Shown here: one piece after another, positions 9,213 through 16,453 of the stretch
How the letters are laid out: the number at the start of each line of letters is the position of its first letter
How positions within the stretch are numbered: the first letter of the stretch is position 1
Assembly: GCA_964455095.1 (NCBI GenBank)
Contig: CAYVUV010000143.1
Coordinates: 1-22,815, forward strand
Length of the DNA: 22,815 bases
DNA from: CAYVUV01 sp964455095
GTDB taxonomy: Bacteria > Desulfobacterota > Binatia > HRBIN30 > CADEER01
Reading direction: 5' to 3'
Notes under the pieces: generated by a model
Database searches by the model: none
Told to the model about the DNA's origin: nothing
Seen by the model: the letters and a program-made list of their open reading frames with translations, nothing else
Made by a program: the position numbers and the translations under genes

Positions 9213-9557
9213 TCAGCGGCGGTTCCAGCCGCCGCCGCCTCCGCCACCACCGCCGCCCCCCCCGCCATACCATTCGCCTGCGCCGCCGGAGCGCCCGCCG
9301 CCGCCACCCTCGCGCGCGCGGGCTTCGTTGATCTTCAATGGGCGGCCCTTGAAGTCCTTGCCGTCGAGCTGCGTGATCGCCTGCTCGGCCTCCGTCTCGG
9401 AGCTCATCTCGACGAAGCCGAAGCCGCGCGAGCGCCCCGTCGCTCTATCCTTGATGATGGCCACCGAATCCGGCGTTCCCGCCTGGGAAAAATACTGCTT
9501 GAGCTCCTCCTCCGTCGCGGTGAACGACAGGTTGCCGACGTATAACTTGCGCGCCAT
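9213..9557 (-). CDS. Glycine-rich RRM RNA-binding protein
   Basis: The 114-residue protein has one RNA recognition motif followed by a glycine tail. RNP2 is KLYVGNL (4-10) and RNP1 is RGFGFVEM (44-51), both with the aromatic residues that stack on RNA bases. DGKDFKGRPLKINEAR (65-80) ends the domain. Residues 84-110 are nearly all Gly, including an unbroken run of 13. Bacterial proteins of this kind resemble plant and cyanobacterial glycine-rich RNA-binding proteins, often linked to cold response; that role is inferred. The start is the ATG at 9557, with AGGAG about 10 nt upstream. The glycine tract makes the coding DNA a GCC/ACC-rich low-complexity run, where sequencing or assembly errors are plausible. 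Confidence 0.93.
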   Translation of the reverse strand: MARKLYVGNLSFTATEEELKQYFSQAGTPDSVAIIKDRATGRSRGFGFVEMSSETEAEQAITQLDGKDFKGRPLKINEARAREGGGGGRSGGAGEWYGGGGGGGGGGGGGWNRR

Positions 9558-9844
9558 GAACCCTTTTCTCCTTTCCCCCAGCACGCCGTGCGCTCCCCCG
9601 CACGATCATGCTCCTCGCCTCCCTGCACGCGCCGACTGTGCCCGCACGAGGAGCGGACTCGAACAGCCGCACAGTGCCGCGCGCCCAGAGAGTTGGAATG
9701 ATGCGGTTCTACCACCGCGCGCAGATATTTCGCAAACTACTGCGACGCATCTTGACACCTAATCCACAGGAGCCGCCGCGAGTGGCGCAGGGGGTCGCTT
9801 TTGGCTACTCGACACCCGACACGGCCACATCCAGGCCAGCACCG
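9558..9844. other. Divergent intergenic region between the RRM gene and plsC
   Basis: These 287 bases separate the two start codons. On the minus side the RRM ribosome binding site lies at about 9568-9572. The stretch 9640-9735 contains pieces that look like a tRNA on the minus strand but does not fold as one. TTGACA at 9752-9757 has no -10 partner at normal distance on the plus strand. AGGAG at 9768-9772 lies 9 nt before an in-frame GTG at 9782, a possible alternative start for plsC. No long ORF in this region looks coding. Confidence 0.5.
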
Positions 9845-10609
9845 ATGCCCGCACCCCCAGACTCCCTCAGGCGCTTTGTCCGCGAACGGCCGCTGCACTA
9901 CCTCTGGGGTCTGGCGGCCGACCTGGGCATCGCCATCTTCACGGCCGTGCTCGGTCCGCCCGCCGTGCTCGCCGCGCTGATCACGCGACGCAGCTGGCCG
10001 GTGGACCTGGTCGGCCCCATCTGGTGTGGCCTGATCGTCCGCATCTGCGGCATCTCGGTGGAGATCGTGGGGCGCGAGAACCTGCGTCCGGGCCGCAGTT
10101 ACGTAGTGATCTGCAACCACCTGAGCAACTTCGACATCTGGTGCACGCTGGCCAGCCTCGACGCCTCGATCCGGTTTGTCGCCAAGAAGGAGCTGCTGCG
10201 CGTCCCCGTCTTCGGGCAGGTGCTGGCGGTGAGCGATCACATCATCATCGACCGCCAGCGGCCCGGGGAGGCCATCCGCCGGATCAACGCCGCGGCGGAG
10301 CGCTCGCCGGAGGGTGTGTGCATTCTGTTCTATGCCGAGGGGACGCGCAGCCCGGACGGCAAAGTGCACGAGTTCAAGAAGGGCGGCGTCACGCTGGCAC
10401 TGCGCGCCCAGTTGCCGGTGGTACCGATGAGCATCAGCGGGACGCGCAAGTTCCTGCCCAAGGGCTGTGTGGTGATCCGGCCTTCCGGCCGGGTCAAGAT
10501 CGTCATCGACGCACCGATCGAGACCGACGGCATGTCGATCGACGATCGCGACGCGCTGAACGAGCGCGTGCGCCAGCGCGTCATCGCCAACTACGTCGAG
10601 CACTACTGA
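9845..10609 (+). CDS. plsC: 1-acyl-sn-glycerol-3-phosphate acyltransferase family protein
   Basis: PlsC-type enzymes transfer an acyl group to lysophosphatidic acid, giving phosphatidic acid for membrane lipids. The 254-residue product has a hydrophobic N-terminal region (about 20-46), then the catalytic NHLSNFD (91-97, the H-x4-D motif), FVAKKELLRVPVFG (111-124), DRQRP (136-140), YAEGTRS (163-169) for glycerol-phosphate binding, and VPMSISGT (193-200). The start could be the ATG at 9845 or the GTG at 9782, which has a better ribosome binding site (AGGAG) but adds 21 residues of atypical composition; I prefer 9845. It precedes ccmA by 50 nt on the same strand. The exact acyl acceptor is not proven. 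Confidence 0.9.
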   Translation: MPAPPDSLRRFVRERPLHYLWGLAADLGIAIFTAVLGPPAVLAALITRRSWPVDLVGPIWCGLIVRICGISVEIVGRENLRPGRSYVVICNHLSNFDIWCTLASLDASIRFVAKKELLRVPVFGQVLAVSDHIIIDRQRPGEAIRRINAAAERSPEGVCILFYAEGTRSPDGKVHEFKKGGVTLALRAQLPVVPMSISGTRKFLPKGCVVIRPSGRVKIVIDAPIETDGMSIDDRDALNERVRQRVIANYVEHY

Positions 10610-10659
10610 TCGCCCGCGTCTCCGTTCCCTTTCGCGCCTCGATTGGTTATGTGCGCTGC

Positions 10660-11394
10660 ATGCCCGCGGCCGTCGAGATCGCTCGCCTGAGCAAGCGGTT
10701 CGGCCGCACCGTCGCGCTCGACGACGTCAGCCTGACCATCGACAGCGGCGCGGCGGTCGCCCTGCTCGGCCCCAACGGCGCCGGCAAGACGACGTTGATG
10801 CGGCTGTGTACGACGCTATTGCGCGCCAGCCACGGCTCGGTGCGCCTGTTCGGCCACGACGCCGCGGCCGACGGCGGCGCCGTGCGGCGGCGCATCGGGG
10901 TGCTGGCGCACGAGAGCCTGCTCTACGCCGACCTCACGCCGGTCGAGAACCTGACCTTCTACGCCCGCCTGTTCAAGCTCGCCCAACCCGCCGCCCGCAT
11001 CGCGGCGCTCATCGAGCACCTGCAGCTCACCGGCTGGGCCCACCGCCCCGTCCGCACGCTGTCGCGCGGCTTGCTCCAGCGCTGCGCGCTGGCGCGTGTC
11101 CTGCTTCACCAGCCCGATGTCCTTTTCCTCGACGAGCCCTTCACCGGCCTCGACCTCGACGCCCGCGCCACGCTGTGCGCCGTGCTGGCCGACGCGCACC
11201 GGTCCGGCACCACCCTGGTGATGAGCACGCACGATCTCCCCGTCGCCCTCGAGCTGTGCACCTCCGCCGTCGTCCTCGTGCGCGGCCGTCTCGCCTGGCA
11301 CGGACCGATTGCCGCCGAGCGCGCGGCCGTCTTCGAAGAGCATTACCGCCGCCTCATCCGTGCCCCCGGCGCGGCCCCGGCGGCCGGGCGCTGA
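10660..11394 (+). CDS. ccmA: Heme exporter ATP-binding protein CcmA
   Basis: CcmA is the ATPase of the CcmABCD complex that releases heme-loaded CcmE in System I cytochrome c maturation. The 244-residue ABC protein has Walker A GPNGAGKTT (37-45), a signature region LSRGLLQR (134-141), Walker B VLFLDEP (154-160), a D-loop GLDLDA (163-168) and the switch His191 in STHDLP. The signature is LSRGL instead of LSGGQ, a variant seen in some CcmA and ABC-2 ATPases. Identity rests on the adjacent ccmB and ccmC as much as on sequence. The start is the ATG at 10660, with an in-frame GTG at 10651 as alternative; neither has a clear ribosome binding site. ccmB follows after 10 nt. Confidence 0.92.
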   Translation: MPAAVEIARLSKRFGRTVALDDVSLTIDSGAAVALLGPNGAGKTTLMRLCTTLLRASHGSVRLFGHDAAADGGAVRRRIGVLAHESLLYADLTPVENLTFYARLFKLAQPAARIAALIEHLQLTGWAHRPVRTLSRGLLQRCALARVLLHQPDVLFLDEPFTGLDLDARATLCAVLADAHRSGTTLVMSTHDLPVALELCTSAVVLVRGRLAWHGPIAAERAAVFEEHYRRLIRAPGAAPAAGR

Positions 11395-11404
11395 CAGGTC
11401 GCCA

Positions 11405-12064
11405 ATGCTGGCACTGATCTGGAAAGACCTGCTCATCGAGCTGCGCACCAAGGAGACGCTCGCCTCGCTGCTCTTGCTCGGCCTGCTGATCCTGTTGGTG
11501 ATGAGCTTCGCCTTCGACCCGACCAGCGACATGCGCCTCGCCGCCGCCCCGGGGGTGCTCTGGGTAGCGGTAATCTTCGCCGGCACGCTGGGCATGAACC
11601 GCTCGCTGTTGCGCGAGCGCGAGCACGACTGCCTGCACGGCCTGCTGCTCTCGCCGCTCGATCGCGGCACCATCTTTCTCGCCAAGACCGTCGGCACGCT
11701 GCTCTTCATGCTCGCCGCGGAGGTGGTGGTCGTCCCCGCCTTCATCTTCTTCTTCAACCTGCCCTTCGGCTCGACCATCCTGCGGCTCACGCCGGTGTTG
11801 TTCCTCGGACTGCTCGGCTTCGCTGCCGTCGGCACGCTGTTCGCCGCGGTGTCGCTGCGCACCCGGGCGCGCGAGGTCATGCTGCCGCTGCTCATGCTGC
11901 CGCTCGCTACGCCACTGTTCATCGCCAGCATCCAGGCCAGCGCGCAGTTGCTGGCCGGGGCCTCGCTGCGCAGCGTCGGTCACTGGCTGATCCTGCTCGG
12001 CTCGTTCGACGTGGTGTTCCTGGTTGTCGGCTGGATGACCTTCGAATATGTACTCGAAGAGTGA
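11405..12064 (+). CDS. ccmB: Heme exporter membrane protein CcmB
   Basis: The 219-residue integral membrane protein has the usual CcmB length and about six hydrophobic segments (about 19-33, 47-62, 97-115, 124-145, 158-178 and 194-212). It starts MLALIWKDLLIELRTKE, the standard CcmB N-terminus (xxxRDLxLxxR). LGMNRSLLREREHDCLHGLLLSPLDR (63-88) matches the family's cytoplasmic loop that includes the ..EREDG..LEGLLLSPxxR sequence. CcmB pairs with CcmA as the ABC permease part of CcmABCD. The start is the ATG at 11405, with a weak AGG upstream. ccmC follows after 56 nt. Confidence 0.94.
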   Translation: MLALIWKDLLIELRTKETLASLLLLGLLILLVMSFAFDPTSDMRLAAAPGVLWVAVIFAGTLGMNRSLLREREHDCLHGLLLSPLDRGTIFLAKTVGTLLFMLAAEVVVVPAFIFFFNLPFGSTILRLTPVLFLGLLGFAAVGTLFAAVSLRTRAREVMLPLLMLPLATPLFIASIQASAQLLAGASLRSVGHWLILLGSFDVVFLVVGWMTFEYVLEE

Positions 12065-12120
12065 CCCGCGCGCCGCGCTCGTCTTGACGCAACGCCCCCA
12101 CTGCTGACAACTGGACAGTC

Positions 12121-12870
12121 ATGACCCATCCCTCGCCCGACGCGAACCCGTTTACCGCCCACGAACCGGCGCTCGACACGTACAACGCGACCGACGCCCT
12201 GCTCCCCCCGGCGACGATCCTCGCCATGGGCGCCGCCCTGTACCTGATCTTCGTCGCCGTACCGACCGATGCCTTTCAGGGCCTGGTGCAGCGGATCTTC
12301 TACGTGCACATGGCGATGTGGCTGGCGACGTTTTCCGCCTTCGGCCTGGTGGCGCTGGCGAGCCTGATGTTCCTGTGGCGGCGCGATCCGGAGTGGGACC
12401 GCCGCGGCCGCGCCGGCGCCGAGCTCGGGTTGCTCTTCTGCACCCTCGGGCTCGCCACCGGCTGCATCTGGGCCAAGCCGATCTGGGGCACGTGGTGGAC
12501 CTGGGATCCGCGCCTGACCCTGACGCTGGTGCTGTGGATGATCTACGCCGCGTATCTGCTCTTGCGCAGCTTGAGCACCGACCCCGAGCAGGGTGCGCGT
12601 CTGGCCGCCGTGCTCGGCGTCTCCGGCGTGGTCGATCTCTACCTGATCAACCGCGCCGTCTACTGGTGGCGCGGCATCCACCCCGCCGTGATCGTCCAGC
12701 GCGAGGGCGGCTCGGGCCTGGCCGATCCGTTGATGCGCGCGACGCTGCTGATCACCATGCTGGCGTTCTTCCTGTTGTTTCTCTGGTTGCTGCGCCTGCG
12801 CATTCGCAGTGCCCGCCTGCAGGACACGGTCGAGGACCTGCGCGCACAGCTCGCCGCGCAGCCATACTGA
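12121..12870 (+). CDS. ccmC: Heme-handling protein CcmC
   Basis: CcmC loads heme onto CcmE in the periplasm. The 249-residue protein has six hydrophobic segments and the tryptophan-rich heme-binding motif WGTWWTWDPR (122-131). The two conserved axial histidines are present: His63 in YVHMAMW and His187 in RGIHPAV. The first 30 residues are polar and longer than in most homologues. It ends with a basic, helical cytoplasmic tail. The start ATG at 12121 has no clear ribosome binding site. ccmD begins 9 nt after its stop. Confidence 0.96.
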   Translation: MTHPSPDANPFTAHEPALDTYNATDALLPPATILAMGAALYLIFVAVPTDAFQGLVQRIFYVHMAMWLATFSAFGLVALASLMFLWRRDPEWDRRGRAGAELGLLFCTLGLATGCIWAKPIWGTWWTWDPRLTLTLVLWMIYAAYLLLRSLSTDPEQGARLAAVLGVSGVVDLYLINRAVYWWRGIHPAVIVQREGGSGLADPLMRATLLITMLAFFLLFLWLLRLRIRSARLQDTVEDLRAQLAAQPY

Positions 12871-12879
12871 AGGAGGCGC

Positions 12880-13026
12880 ATGCACCTGTCGTTTCTCATC
12901 GCCGCCTATGCCGTCGTCTGGATCGGCGTCCTGATCTACGTCAATAGCCTGGCGCGCCGCAGCCGCGCCCTCGAGCGCGAGCTGCGCGAGTTGCGCGAGC
13001 TCCTCCGGCAACAGCCGCGCAGCTGA
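12880..13026 (+). CDS. ccmD: Heme exporter subunit CcmD (48 residues)
   Basis: This short gene lies directly after ccmC, with AGGAGG at 12871-12876 3 nt before its ATG. The product is one transmembrane helix at the N-terminus (residues 3-21, from LSFLIAAYAVVWIGVLIYV) followed by a charged helix (SRALERELRELRELL, 28-42). This is the standard CcmD topology: a small bitopic protein that helps release holo-CcmE from CcmABC. Sequence conservation in the family is low, so the call depends on position, size and topology. The next gene starts 1 nt after its stop. Confidence 0.85.
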   Translation: MHLSFLIAAYAVVWIGVLIYVNSLARRSRALERELRELRELLRQQPRS

Positions 13027-13027
13027 C

Positions 13028-13798
13028 ATGCCGGGGGCGGAGCAAGCGAACCCGCGTATCGCGCTCGTCACCGGTGGCGGCAGCGGCATCGGGCGGGCCA
13101 TCTGCGAGCGGCTGGCCCGCGACCGGGCGCGCATCGTGGTGGCCGACATTGCTCCCGCCGCCGCTGAAGAGACGGCCGCAGCGATTCGCGCGACCGGGGC
13201 GCATGCGCGCGGTCTGGCGATGGACGTTGCCGACTTCCCGGCCGTATCGAAAGCCATCGCCGAAGTGGAAGGCAGCTGGGGTGCCGTCGACGTGCTGGTC
13301 AACAATGCCGGCTGGGACCGCATGCAGGCCTTCGTCGACAATACGCCCGATCTCTGGACCAGGGTCATCGACGTCAATCTGCGCGGGCCCATCCACTGTT
13401 GCCGCGCCGTGCTCGACGCGATGCGCGCCCGCCGTGCCGGCAAGATCGTGTTCATCAGCTCGGACGCCGCCCGCGTCGGCAGCTCGGGCGAGGCCGTCTA
13501 CTCCGCCTGCAAGGGCGGCGTGATCTCGTTTGCCAAGACGCTGGCGCGCGAGCTCGCACGCGACCGCATCAACGTCAACGTCGTCTGCCCGGGCCCGACC
13601 GACACGCCCCTCCTGCAAGGGATGGTCGCCGACGGCAACGACAAGCTGGTCGACGCGCTGACGCGCGCCATCCCGTTTCGCCGCCTCGCGCGCCCCGAGG
13701 AGATCGCCGCCGCAGTGGCCTTCTTCGCCTCCGCCGACGCCGACTTCATCACCGGACAAGTGCTCAGCGTCAGCGGCGGCCTGACCATGGCCGGCTGA
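13028..13798 (+). CDS. Short-chain dehydrogenase, BadH-like (2-hydroxycyclohexanecarboxyl-CoA dehydrogenase type)
   Basis: The 256-residue protein is a classical SDR: cofactor motif TGGGSGIG (15-22), VNNAGWD (91-97), catalytic Ser144/Ser145, and Tyr158-x3-Lys162. From memory of the family, NNAGWD, SSDAARVGSSGEAVYSACKGG (144-164), NVVCPGPTDTPLL (184-196) and FITGQVLSVSGGLTM (240-254) closely match BadH, which oxidises 2-hydroxycyclohexane-1-carbonyl-CoA in alicyclic acid degradation. The specific substrate here is inferred and could be another 3-hydroxyacyl-CoA. It begins 1 nt after ccmD, so it shares the ccm transcript although it has no known role in cytochrome maturation. Confidence 0.88.
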   Translation: MPGAEQANPRIALVTGGGSGIGRAICERLARDRARIVVADIAPAAAEETAAAIRATGAHARGLAMDVADFPAVSKAIAEVEGSWGAVDVLVNNAGWDRMQAFVDNTPDLWTRVIDVNLRGPIHCCRAVLDAMRARRAGKIVFISSDAARVGSSGEAVYSACKGGVISFAKTLARELARDRINVNVVCPGPTDTPLLQGMVADGNDKLVDALTRAIPFRRLARPEEIAAAVAFFASADADFITGQVLSVSGGLTMAG

Positions 13799-13812
13799 GC
13801 CGTTGCCCCGGG

Positions 13813-14478
13813 ATGGCGCCGGCGGCCGACATCCTCATCGTCATGGCGAAGTACCCGCGGCCCGGGGCGGTCAAGACGCGGCTGGCCCGCGCCCTCGGCG
13901 ACGCGGCGGCGTGCGAGCTCTACCGCGCCTTCTTGCTCGATCTCGCGCAGCGATTCGGTGCCGGACCATACCAGCTCGTCTGGGCCGTCGATCCCCCCGG
14001 CGCCGACCTCGCCGCGGTCGTCGGCCGCGGCAGCACCTGCATCGACCAGCGCGGCGCCGACCTGGGCGCGCGCATGCAGCACTGCTTCGCCGCGCTGTTC
14101 AGCGCGGGCGCGCGCCGCGTGGTGATGATCGGCGCCGACGTCCCGCACATCCCGGGGGCCACGCTCGACGCGGCATTCGCCGCCCTCGCCGCGCACGACG
14201 TTGCGCTGGCGCCGAGCCCTGACGGTGGCTACTGCCTGGTCGGCCTGCGCCGCGCCGTGGACATCTTCAGCGGCATCGCAATGAGCACGCCGCGGGTCTA
14301 CGCCGAAACCGCCCGCCTCGTCGCCGCACAGGGGCTGGACCTGGCGGTGCTCGAGCCGTGTTTCGACATCGACGAGCCGAGCGATCTGGAAGCGCTGGCA
14401 GCGCTCATCCACAGCGGCGCGGTCGAGTTGCCGCACACCGGCGCGGTTCTGGGGCGTCTTCTGCCGGGTGCGGCGTAG
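13813..14478 (+). CDS. TIGR04282 / DUF2064 family glycosyltransferase
   Basis: This 221-residue protein is a nucleotide-sugar transferase-like fold. ILIVMAKYPRPGAVKTRLA (7-25) is the family's N-terminal nucleotide-binding strand and loop. VVMIGADVPHIPG (103-115) is the metal-binding region and SPDGGYCLVGL (135-145) the hallmark motif. FDIDEPSDLEAL lies near the C-terminus. Some members are assigned to arsenosugar synthesis when next to an arsenic methyltransferase; no such neighbour is here, so the sugar and acceptor are unknown. It starts 14 nt after the SDR stop and ends 1 nt from the stop of the convergent patatin gene. Confidence 0.88.
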   Translation: MAPAADILIVMAKYPRPGAVKTRLARALGDAAACELYRAFLLDLAQRFGAGPYQLVWAVDPPGADLAAVVGRGSTCIDQRGADLGARMQHCFAALFSAGARRVVMIGADVPHIPGATLDAAFAALAAHDVALAPSPDGGYCLVGLRRAVDIFSGIAMSTPRVYAETARLVAAQGLDLAVLEPCFDIDEPSDLEALAALIHSGAVELPHTGAVLGRLLPGAA

Positions 14479-14479
14479 C

Positions 14480-15652
14480 TTACGCCGCTTCGCCCGCAGC
14501 CGCCGCCTCGAGGTGGTCGATGCGCGGCCCGTCCGCCAGCCACTCGTTTGCCGCACGCCGCCCGGCGGCCTGCATGTCGGCCAGCACCTGGCGTTCGAAG
14601 TACAGGTACGAGCCGGCGTTGAAGCTGCCGTCGCGCGCGGGCCGCACGGCATCGTAGAGCCGCACTTCGCGGTACGCCGTGCCCTCGAGCTTGGCCAGTC
14701 GGTTGCGCTCGAGCAGCAGCTTGCGATCGACGTTGTAGGCGTTCTCGAGAATGCTGTCGACGGTGCGCTCCACGGCGCGGCCGAAGCGATCGAACGGCCC
14801 CGGATTCGGATCGGGCGGCTCGGTGACCAGCACGGTAATGATCTCATCGGCGCCCAGCGCCACCACCGGCGCCAGCGGCGTGTTCACCAGCATGCCGCCG
14901 TCCCACAGCAGGTGCGGTCCGATCTGCACCGGCGGGAAGAGCAGCGGAATGCTGGCGCTGGCCAACACCATGTCGACCGTGATCGCGTCGACGACGTTGT
15001 AGTCGGGCGGGCGGGTCAGTGGCGTCTCGGCGGTGACGAAGCGCACCACGCGCCCGGTGTGGGCGTCGACCGTGTTGATCGCCAGGCGGTGGCCGCGCGT
15101 CGGGATGATCTCGCCGCCGAACTCCTCGACCAGGCGCTCGCGCAGCTGCGAAGTATCGGCCAGGAACGGCTCGCGGATGCCATCCAGCAGGCGGCTCAGC
15201 ATTTCGAAACGGGTCGCGAGCAGGTACTCGACCCAAAGCGCCACCCCGTCGCCCGGCTGCGGCGGCCAGTGGTTGCGCGCGCGCTGCAGGAACGGCCCGA
15301 GCGTGGCGTGCCGCGGCGAGAGCCAGCGCAGGATCTCTTCCCCGGTGAGGCGCAGCAGCGAGCGCGCCGCGGTGCGGAAGAAGCGCGCGCTGGCCACCAC
15401 CGGCGGGTTGTCGGCGATGCCGTTCCAGAACTTCATCATCTCGCGCTGCGAGCGGCCGGCGGCGATCAGCGCCGCGTTGATGGCGCCGGCCGAGGTCCCC
15501 GACAACACCACCGGCCCGCGCTCGAAGCGGGGATCGCGCAGGAGTCGTTCATAGACGCCGACCTGGAAGGCGCCGCGCGCCCCGCCGCCCGACAGGACCA
15601 TGCCGAGCGTCCGGCCGCGCCGAATCGATCGCACTCGCTTCTCTCTGGCCAT
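14480..15652 (-). CDS. Patatin-like phospholipase
   Basis: The 390-residue protein has the full patatin layout: oxyanion-hole loop GGGARG (22-27), nucleophile Ser54 in GTSAG (52-56), the segment LASASIPLLFPP (231-242) and catalytic Asp252 in DGG (252-254). These form a Ser-Asp dyad that cleaves acyl esters of phospholipids. There is no clear signal peptide, and the N-terminus is very basic (MAREKRVRSIRRGR), so it is probably cytosolic or at the membrane surface. The ATG at 15652 is chosen over the GTG at 15658 because GGGGAG lies at a proper 8 nt. The residues after 260 are longer than the minimal domain and of unknown role. It lies 72 nt downstream of the GST gene. Confidence 0.93.
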   Translation of the reverse strand: MAREKRVRSIRRGRTLGMVLSGGGARGAFQVGVYERLLRDPRFERGPVVLSGTSAGAINAALIAAGRSQREMMKFWNGIADNPPVVASARFFRTAARSLLRLTGEEILRWLSPRHATLGPFLQRARNHWPPQPGDGVALWVEYLLATRFEMLSRLLDGIREPFLADTSQLRERLVEEFGGEIIPTRGHRLAINTVDAHTGRVVRFVTAETPLTRPPDYNVVDAITVDMVLASASIPLLFPPVQIGPHLLWDGGMLVNTPLAPVVALGADEIITVLVTEPPDPNPGPFDRFGRAVERTVDSILENAYNVDRKLLLERNRLAKLEGTAYREVRLYDAVRPARDGSFNAGSYLYFERQVLADMQAAGRRAANEWLADGPRIDHLEAAAAGEAA

Positions 15653-15724
15653 CCCCACAGCTCCCCGATACTCGACCCATCGTCACCGTGCAGGGAGGGA
15701 TTTGCAAGCAAAATGAATCTGGCT

Positions 15725-16333
15725 TCAGTCGGCCGAAGCCGCAAAGCTCGCCCGTCCCTGCACGCGCGCCAGCCAGTCCACCAGGCGCGGGAAACGCGGC
15801 GCCAGGTCGAAACGGCACCGCGCCATCGCCGAGAGCGCCGGCGTGTACGACGCATCGGCGAGCGAGAACGCGCCGGTGAGATACTCATGTGTGCCGATCG
15901 TCTCCTCGAGGAATCCGAAATGCGCCGCCAACAACTCGCGACAGGTCCGCATCTTGGCCGCGTCGTGCTGCTCCGGGGTCTTGAGCAGCGATTCGAGGAT
16001 GAACACGCCGGCGTTGGGGGCAAAAACGGTCTCGAAGTAATGGATCAACATGCGCACGCGGGCGCGCCCGAACGGATCGCGCGGCAGCAGCGGCGGCTCG
16101 GGAAAGCGCTCTTCGAGATACTCGTTGATCACCGACGACTCGTAGATCACGGCGTCGCCGTCGACCAGCACGGGGACTTTCCCGTGCGGATTCAAGCGGC
16201 GGAACTCCGGGCGATTCTGCTCGCCCTTCATCACGTCGATGCGCACGCGCTCGAACTCGAGACCCTTCTCGGCCAGCGCGATGCGGACGATGCGGGCGTT
16301 GCCGGAGTTGGGGAACTGGTAGAGCTTCAACAT
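15725..16333 (-). CDS. Glutathione S-transferase family protein
   Basis: This 202-residue protein has the GST two-domain form. The thioredoxin-like N-domain (about 1-78) contains LYQFPNSGNARIVRIALAEKG, where Ser/Asn in PNSGN is the likely glutathione-activating site. RLNPHGKVPVLVDG (46-59) has the cis-Pro segment, and IYESSVINEYLEERFP (63-78) the glutathione-binding ESxxI. A helical C-domain follows, with LTGAFSLADASYTPAL as the conserved N-capping box. Such proteins conjugate or reduce electrophiles and peroxides, but some act in catabolism. The start ATG at 16333 lacks a clear ribosome binding site; a 9-bp tandem repeat lies immediately upstream. Confidence 0.93.
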   Translation of the reverse strand: MLKLYQFPNSGNARIVRIALAEKGLEFERVRIDVMKGEQNRPEFRRLNPHGKVPVLVDGDAVIYESSVINEYLEERFPEPPLLPRDPFGRARVRMLIHYFETVFAPNAGVFILESLLKTPEQHDAAKMRTCRELLAAHFGFLEETIGTHEYLTGAFSLADASYTPALSAMARCRFDLAPRFPRLVDWLARVQGRASFAASAD

Positions 16334-16341
16334 CTGCGATC

Positions 16342-16368
16342 AGACCGATTCGACCGATCCGACCGATC
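16342..16368. repeat. Short 9-bp-period tandem repeat upstream of the GST gene
   Basis: Three copies of a 9-bp unit lie head to tail: AGACCGATT (16342-16350), CGACCGATC (16351-16359) and CGACCGATC (16360-16368), then GGTCAAGTCGG, which contains part of the unit inverted. It occupies positions 9-35 upstream of the GST start codon on the minus strand, in the 121-nt gap to hemD. The period equals that of the repeat at 2601-2627 although the sequences differ. Its role is unknown. Confidence 0.75.
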
Positions 16369-16418
16369 GGTCAAGTCGGTAACACCGCAAAGTGCGGGCG
16401 AAGTCAAATCACCCCACG

Positions 16419-16447
16419 TTGACCGGCGCGCGCCGCGCGGTCATGCT
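16419..16447 (+). promoter_or_regulatory. Weak candidate promoter of hemD
   Basis: TTGACC (16419-16424) is followed after exactly 17 nt by CATGCT (16442-16447), a poor -10 box with three consensus bases. The hemD ATG comes 6 nt later, so the start of transcription would coincide with the start codon. No Shine-Dalgarno sequence is visible. The evidence is weak. Confidence 0.25.
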
Positions 16448-16453
16448 CCCGCC

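Noticed and set aside
9640..9735. tRNA-like pieces on the minus strand (GGTAGAAC, ATTCCAA loop, TTCGAGTCC)
   Set aside because: The anticodon stem and D stem do not pair, the acceptor arms do not match, and 42 nt separate the D arm from the T loop. The T stem has one mismatch. At best it is a decayed relic; more likely chance.
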